Positions 58,501 through 64,000 of a stretch of DNA of 64,000 bases are shown here, in pieces. Both the position numbers and the translations under genes were made by a program. A model generated the notes under the pieces. It was not told the origin of the DNA. It worked only from the letters and a program-made list of their open reading frames with translations, and searched no databases. How positions within the stretch are numbered: the stretch's first letter is position 1; each line of letters starts with the position of its first letter. Origin of the DNA: Nemertoderma westbladi (Eukaryota > Xenacoelomorpha > Nemertodermatida > Nemertodermatidae). The stretch is taken from contig JAUCBJ010008517.1 in the NCBI GenBank assembly GCA_032718475.1, positions 1-64,000 of the forward strand, in the 5' to 3' direction.

Positions 58501-61500
58501 AGAACAAAAGAGAAACAACTCCTCTGTAAAACAAACAATATCGTAGAACGAAAGAAAAACAACTCCTCTGTAAAACAAACAATATCGTAGAACGAAAGAG
58601 AAACAACTCCTCTGTAAAACAAACAATATAGTAGAACGAAAGAGAAACAACTCCTCTGTAAAACAAACAATATCGTAGAACGAAAGAGAAACAACTCCTC
58701 TGTAAAACAAACAATATCATTGAATGAAAGAGAAACAACTCCTCTGTAAAACAAACAATATCGTAGAACGAAAGAGAAACAACTCCTCTGTAAAACAAAC
58801 AATATCGTAGAACGAAAGAGAAACAACTCCTCTGTAAAACAAACAATATAGTAGAACGAAAGAGAAACAACTCCTCTGTAAAACAAACAATATCGTAGAA
58901 CGAAAGAGAAACAACTCCTCTGTAAAACAAACAATATAGTAGAACGAAAGAGAAACAACTCCTCTGTAAAACAAACAATATCGTTGAACGAAAGAGAAAC
59001 AACTCCTCTGTAAAACAAACAATATCGTAGAACGAAAGAGAAATAACTCCTCTGTAACACAAACAATATCGTAGAACGAAAGAGAAACAACTCCTCTGTA
59101 AAACAAACAATATAGTAGAACGAAAGAGAAACAACTCCTCTGTAAAACAAACAATATGGTAGAACGAAAGAGAAACAACTCCTCTGTAAAACAAACAATA
59201 TAGTAGAACAAAAGAGAAACAACTCCTCTGTAAAACAAACAATATCGTAGAACGAAAGAAAAACAACTCCTCTGTAAAACAAACAATATCGTAGAACGAA
59301 AGAGAAACAACTCCTCTGTAAAACAAACAATATCGTAGAACGAAAGAGAAACAACTCCTCTGTAAAACAAACAATATCGTAGAACGAAAGAGAAACAACT
59401 CCTCTGTAAAACAAACAATATCGTAGAACGAAAGAGAAACAACTCCTCTGTAAAACAAACAATATAGTAGAACGAAAGAGAAACAACTCCTCTGTAAAAC
59501 AAACAATATCGTAGAACGAAAGAGAAACAACTCCTCTGTAAAACAAACAATATAGTAGAACGAAAGAGAAACAACTCCTCTGTAAAACAAACAATATCGT
59601 AGAACGAAAGAGAAACAACTCCTCTGTAAAACAAACAATATCGTAGTATGAAAGAGAAACAACTCCTCTGTAAAACAAACAATATCGTAGAACGAAAGAA
59701 AAACAACTCCTCTGTAAAACAAACAATATCGTAGAACGAAAGAAAAACAACTCCTCTGTAAAACAAACAATATCGTAGAACGACAGAGAAACAACTCTGT
59801 AAAACAAACAATATCGTAGAACGACAGAGAAACAACTCCTCTGTAAAACAAACAATATCGTAGAACGAAAGAAAAACAACTCCTATGTAAAACAAACAAT
59901 ATCGTAGAACGACAGAGAAACAACTCCTCTGTAAAACAAACAATATCGTAGAACGAAAGAGAAACAACTCCTCTGTAAAACAAACAATATCGTAGAACGA
60001 AAGAGAAACAACTCCTCTGTAAAACAAACAATATAGTAGAACGAAAGAAAAACAACTCCTATGTAAAACAAACAATATCGTAGAACGACAGAGAAACAAC
60101 TCCTCTGTAAAACAAACAATATCGTAGAACGAAAGAGAAACAACTCTGTAAAACAAACAATATCGTAGAACGACAGAGAAACAACTCCTCTGTAAAACAA
60201 ACAATATCGTAGAACGAAAGAAAAACAACTCCTATGTAAAACAAACAATATCGTAGAACGAAAGAGAAACAACTCCTCTGTAAAACAAACAATATCGTAG
60301 AACGAAAGAAAAACAACTCCTATGTAAAACAAACAATATCGTAGAACGAAAGAAAAACAACTCCTATGTAAAACAAACAACATAGTAGAACGAAAGAAAA
60401 ACAACTCCTATGTAAAACAAACAATATCGTAGAACGACAGAGAAACAACTCCTCTGTAAAACAAACAATATCGTAGAACGAAAGAGAAACAACTCTGTAA
60501 AACAAACAATATCGTAGAACGAAAGAAAAACAACTCCTATGTAAAACAAACAATATCGTAGAACGACAGAGAAACAACTCCTCTGTAAAACAAACAATAT
60601 CGTAGAACGAAAGAGAAACAACTCTGTAAAACAAACAATATCGTAGAACGACAGAGAAACAACTCCTCTGTAAAACAAACAATATCGTAGAACAAAAGAA
60701 AAACAACTCCTATGTAAAACAAACAATATCGTAGAACGAAAGAGAAACAACTCCTCTGTAAAACAAACAATATCGTAGAACGAAAGAAAAACAACTCCTA
60801 TGTAAAACAAACAATATAGTAGAACGAAAGAAAAACAACTCCTATGTAAAACAAACAATATCGTAGAACGACAGAGAAACAACTCCTCTGTAAAACAAAC
60901 AATATCGTAGAACGAAAGAGAAACAACTCTGTAAAACAAACAATATCGTAGAACGACAGAGAAACAACTCCTCTGTAAAACAAACAATATCGTAGAACGA
61001 AAGAAAAACAACTCCTATGTAAAACAAACAATATCGTAGAACGACAGAGAAACAACTCCTCTGTAAAACAAACAATATCGTAGAACGAAAGAAAAACAAC
61101 TCCTATGTAAAACAAACAATATCGTAGAACGACAGAGAAACAACTCCTCTGTAAAACAAACAATATCGTAGAACGAAAGAAAAACAACTCCTCTGTAAAA
61201 CAAACAATATCGTAGAACGACAGAGAAACAACTCCTCTGTAAAACAAACAATATCGTAGAATGAAAGAGAAACAACTCCTCTGTAAAACAAACAATATCG
61301 TAGAACGACAGAGAAACAACTCCTCTGTAAAACAAACAATATCGTAGAATGACAGAGAAACAACTCCTCTGTAAAACAAACAATATCGTAGAACGACAGA
61401 AAAACAACTCCTCTGTAAAACAAACAATATCGTAGAACGACAGAGAAACAACTCCTCTGTAAAACAAACAATATCGTAGAACGAAAGAAAAACAACTCCT

Positions 61501-64000
61501 CTGTAAAACAAACAATATCGTAGAACGACAGAGAAACAACTCCTCTGTAAAACAAACAATATCGTAGAACGAAAGAGAAACAACTCCTCTGTAAAACAAA
61601 CAATATCGTAGAACGACAGAGAAACAACTCCTCCGTAAAACAAACAATATTGTAGAACGAAAGAAAAACAACTCCTCTGTAAAACAAACAATATCGTAGA
61701 ACGAAAGAGAAACAACTCCTCTGTAAAACAAACAATATCGTAGAACGAAAAAGAAACAACTCCTCTGTAAAACAAACAATATCGTAGAACGACAGAGAAA
61801 CAACTCCTCTGTAAAACAAACAATATTGTAGAATGAAAGAAAAACAACTCCTCTGTAAAACAAACAATATCGTAGAACGAAAGAGAAACAACTCCTCTGT
61901 AAAACAAACAATATCGTAGAACGAAAGAGAAACAACTCCTCTGTAAAACAAACAATATCGTAGAACGAAAGAGAAACAACTCCTCTGTAAAACAAACAAT
62001 ATTATAGAAAGAAAGAGAAACAACTCCTCTGTAAAACAAACAATATCGTAGAACGAAAGAGAAACAACTCCTCTGTAAAACAAACAATATAGTAGAACGA
62101 AAGAGAAACAACTCCTCTGTAAAACAAACAATATCGTTGAACGAAAGAGAAACAACTCCTCTGTAAAACAAACAATATCGTAGAACGAAAGAGAAACAAC
62201 TCCTCTGTAAAACAAACAATATCGTAGAACGAAAGAGAAACAACTCCTCTGTAAAACAAACAATATCGTAGAACGAAAGAGAAACAACTCCTCTGTAAAA
62301 CAAACAATATAGTAGAACGAAAGAGAAACAACTCCTCTGTAAAACAAACAATATCGTAGAACGAAAGAGAAACAACTCCTCTGTAAAACAAACAATATCG
62401 TTGAACGAAAGAGAAACAACTCCTCTGTAAAACAAACAATATCGTAGAACGAAAGAGAAACAACTCCTCTGTAAAACAAACAATATCGTAGAACGAAAGA
62501 GAAACAACTCCTCTGTAAAACAAACAATATAGTAGAATGAAAGAGAAACAACTCCTCTGTAAAACAAACAATATCGTAGAACGAAAGAGAAACAACTCCT
62601 CTGTAAAACAAACAATATAGTAGAACAAAAGAGAAACAACTCCTCTGTAAAACAAACAATATCGTTGAACGAAAGAGAAACAACTCCTCTGTAAAACAAA
62701 CAATATCGTAGAACGAAAGAGAAACAACTCCTCTGTAAAACAAACAATATCGTAGAACGAAAGAGAAACAACTCCTCTGTAAAACAAACAATATAGTAGA
62801 ACGAAAGAGAAACAACTCCTCTGTAAAACAAACAATATGGTAGAACGAAAGAGAAACAACTCCTCTGTAAAACAAACAATATCGTAGAACGAAAGAGAAA
62901 CAACTCCTCTGTAAAACAAACAATATCATTGAATGAAAGAGAAACAACTCCTCTGTAAAACAAACAATATCGTAGAACGAAAGAGAAACAACTCCTCTGT
63001 AAAACAAACAATATCGTAGAACGAAAGAGAAACAACTCCTCTGTAAAACAAACAATATAGTAGAACGAAAGAGAAACAACTCCTCTGTAAAACAAACAAT
63101 ATCGTAGAACGAAAGAGAAACAACTCCTCTGTAAAACAAACAATATAGTAGAACGAAAGAGAAACAACTCCTCTGTAAAACAAACAATATCGTTGAACGA
63201 AAGAGAAACAACTCCTCTGTAAAACAAACAATATCGTAGAACGAAAGAGAAATAACTCCTCTGTAACACAAACAATATCGTAGAACGAAAGAGAAACAAC
63301 TCCTCTGTAAAACAAACAATATAGTAGAACGAAAGAGAAACAACTCCTCTGTAAAACAAACAATATGGTAGAACGAAAGAGAAACAACTCCTCTGTAAAA
63401 CAAACAATATAGTAGAACAAAAGAGAAACAACTCCTCTGTAAAACAAACAATATCGTAGAACGAAAGAAAAACAACTCCTCTGTAAAACAAACAATATCG
63501 TAGAACGAAAGAGAAACAACTCCTCTGTAAAACAAACAATATCGTAGAACGAAAGAGAAACAACTCCTCTGTAAAACAAACAATATCGTAGAACGAAAGA
63601 GAAACAACTCCTCTGTAAAACAAACAATATCGTAGAACGAAAGAGAAACAACTCCTCTGTAAAACAAACAATATAGTAGAACGAAAGAGAAACAACTCCT
63701 CTGTAAAACAAACAATATCGTAGAACGAAAGAGAAACAACTCCTCTGTAAAACAAACAATATAGTAGAACGAAAGAGAAACAACTCCTCTGTAAAACAAA
63801 CAATATCGTAGAACGAAAGAGAAACAACTCCTCTGTAAAACAAACAATATCGTAGTATGAAAGAGAAACAACTCCTCTGTAAAACAAACAATATCGTAGA
63901 ACGAAAGAAAAACAACTCCTCTGTAAAACAAACAATATCGTAGAACGAAAGAAAAACAACTCCTCTGTAAAACAAACAATATCGTAGAACGACAGAGAAA
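43533..64000 (-). repeat. 44-bp satellite made of mitoguardin acceptor plus exon start (~465 copies)
   Basis: On the gene's strand each monomer is AGGAGTTGTTTCTCTTTCGT + TCTACGATATT (exon-derived, 31 nt) + GTTTGTTTTACAG (intron-derived, 13 nt). The terminal unit at 43533-43563 is the 5' end of the coding exon itself. From there the array runs unbroken to the window end, over 20.4 kb. Variants: a 41-bp form lacking 3 nt (CAACTCTGT on the plus strand), a single 42-bp form at about 52381, a 6-nt insertion at 57775, and a class with ACATAGGAG in place of ACAGAGGAG. Higher order: a rare monomer with ATTATAGAAAGAAAG recurs at 46821, 48625, 51168, 55771, 58320 and 62001. No other DNA is embedded within it. 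The very long minus-strand open frames (up to over 1100 codons) come from stop-free monomers. Confidence 0.95.

Noticed and set aside
43498-63979. Minus-strand open frames up to 1185 codons with VVSLSFYDIVCFTEELFLF-type repeats, resembling a membrane-protein family
   Set aside because: They arise because the 44-bp monomer lacks stops in all sense frames; the hydrophobic look is due to the T-rich strand. Not separate genes.
33619-64000. Regular repeats considered as CRISPR arrays
   Set aside because: There are no unique spacers between repeats, the monomers are contiguous, no cas genes are present, and the DNA is eukaryotic.

Overview
This is animal nuclear DNA: AT-rich, with spliced genes, non-LTR and LTR retrotransposon remains, many small inverted-repeat DNA transposons and very large tandem repeats. 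Gene content (a CUB/sushi receptor ending like the SEZ6 family, mitoguardin, a LanC-like protein) fits a metazoan. The frequent TAGGCCTA-type words and the repeat mix suggest a marine invertebrate, perhaps a deuterostome, but I cannot fix the species.

Layout. (1) 1-10120: a two-exon minus-strand gene for a 1383-residue single-pass receptor with 9 sushi and 4 CUB domains. Its 4.5 kb intron holds a hAT-like element with an exact 8-bp target duplication and a long foldback. (2) 10121-31600: a transposon-rich stretch with hAT-like miniature elements, a nested 2.7 kb DNA element, a 5'-truncated LINE, scattered 3' ends of a second LINE, a LINE split by a foldback, a 62-bp satellite, a broken BEL/Pao-like element carrying a tRNA-derived SINE, and one unassigned 126-codon ORF. 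(3) 31613-64000: the 3' half of a minus-strand mitoguardin (MIGA/FAM73) gene. Its last three coding exons lie at 43425-43563, 33469-33648 and 31613-31792, and their phases fit together. An intact, intronless LANCL gene (41663-42880) lies antisense inside the intron between the first two of these exons.

Main discovery. The two giant tandem arrays in the right half (about 170 copies of a 41/42-bp unit at 33619-40872, and about 465 copies of a 44-bp unit from 43533 past the window end) are not arbitrary satellites. Each is continuous with a mitoguardin exon. Each monomer consists of the exon's own 3' splice site (12-13 nt of pyrimidine-rich intron ending in AG) plus the first 30-31 nt of that exon. 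The intron-exon boundary itself has been amplified hundreds of times, separately, in two neighbouring introns of one gene. The primary transcript would carry over 600 copies of its own acceptor sites, and the monomers lack stop codons in the sense frames. I know of no described precedent; I could not search for one.
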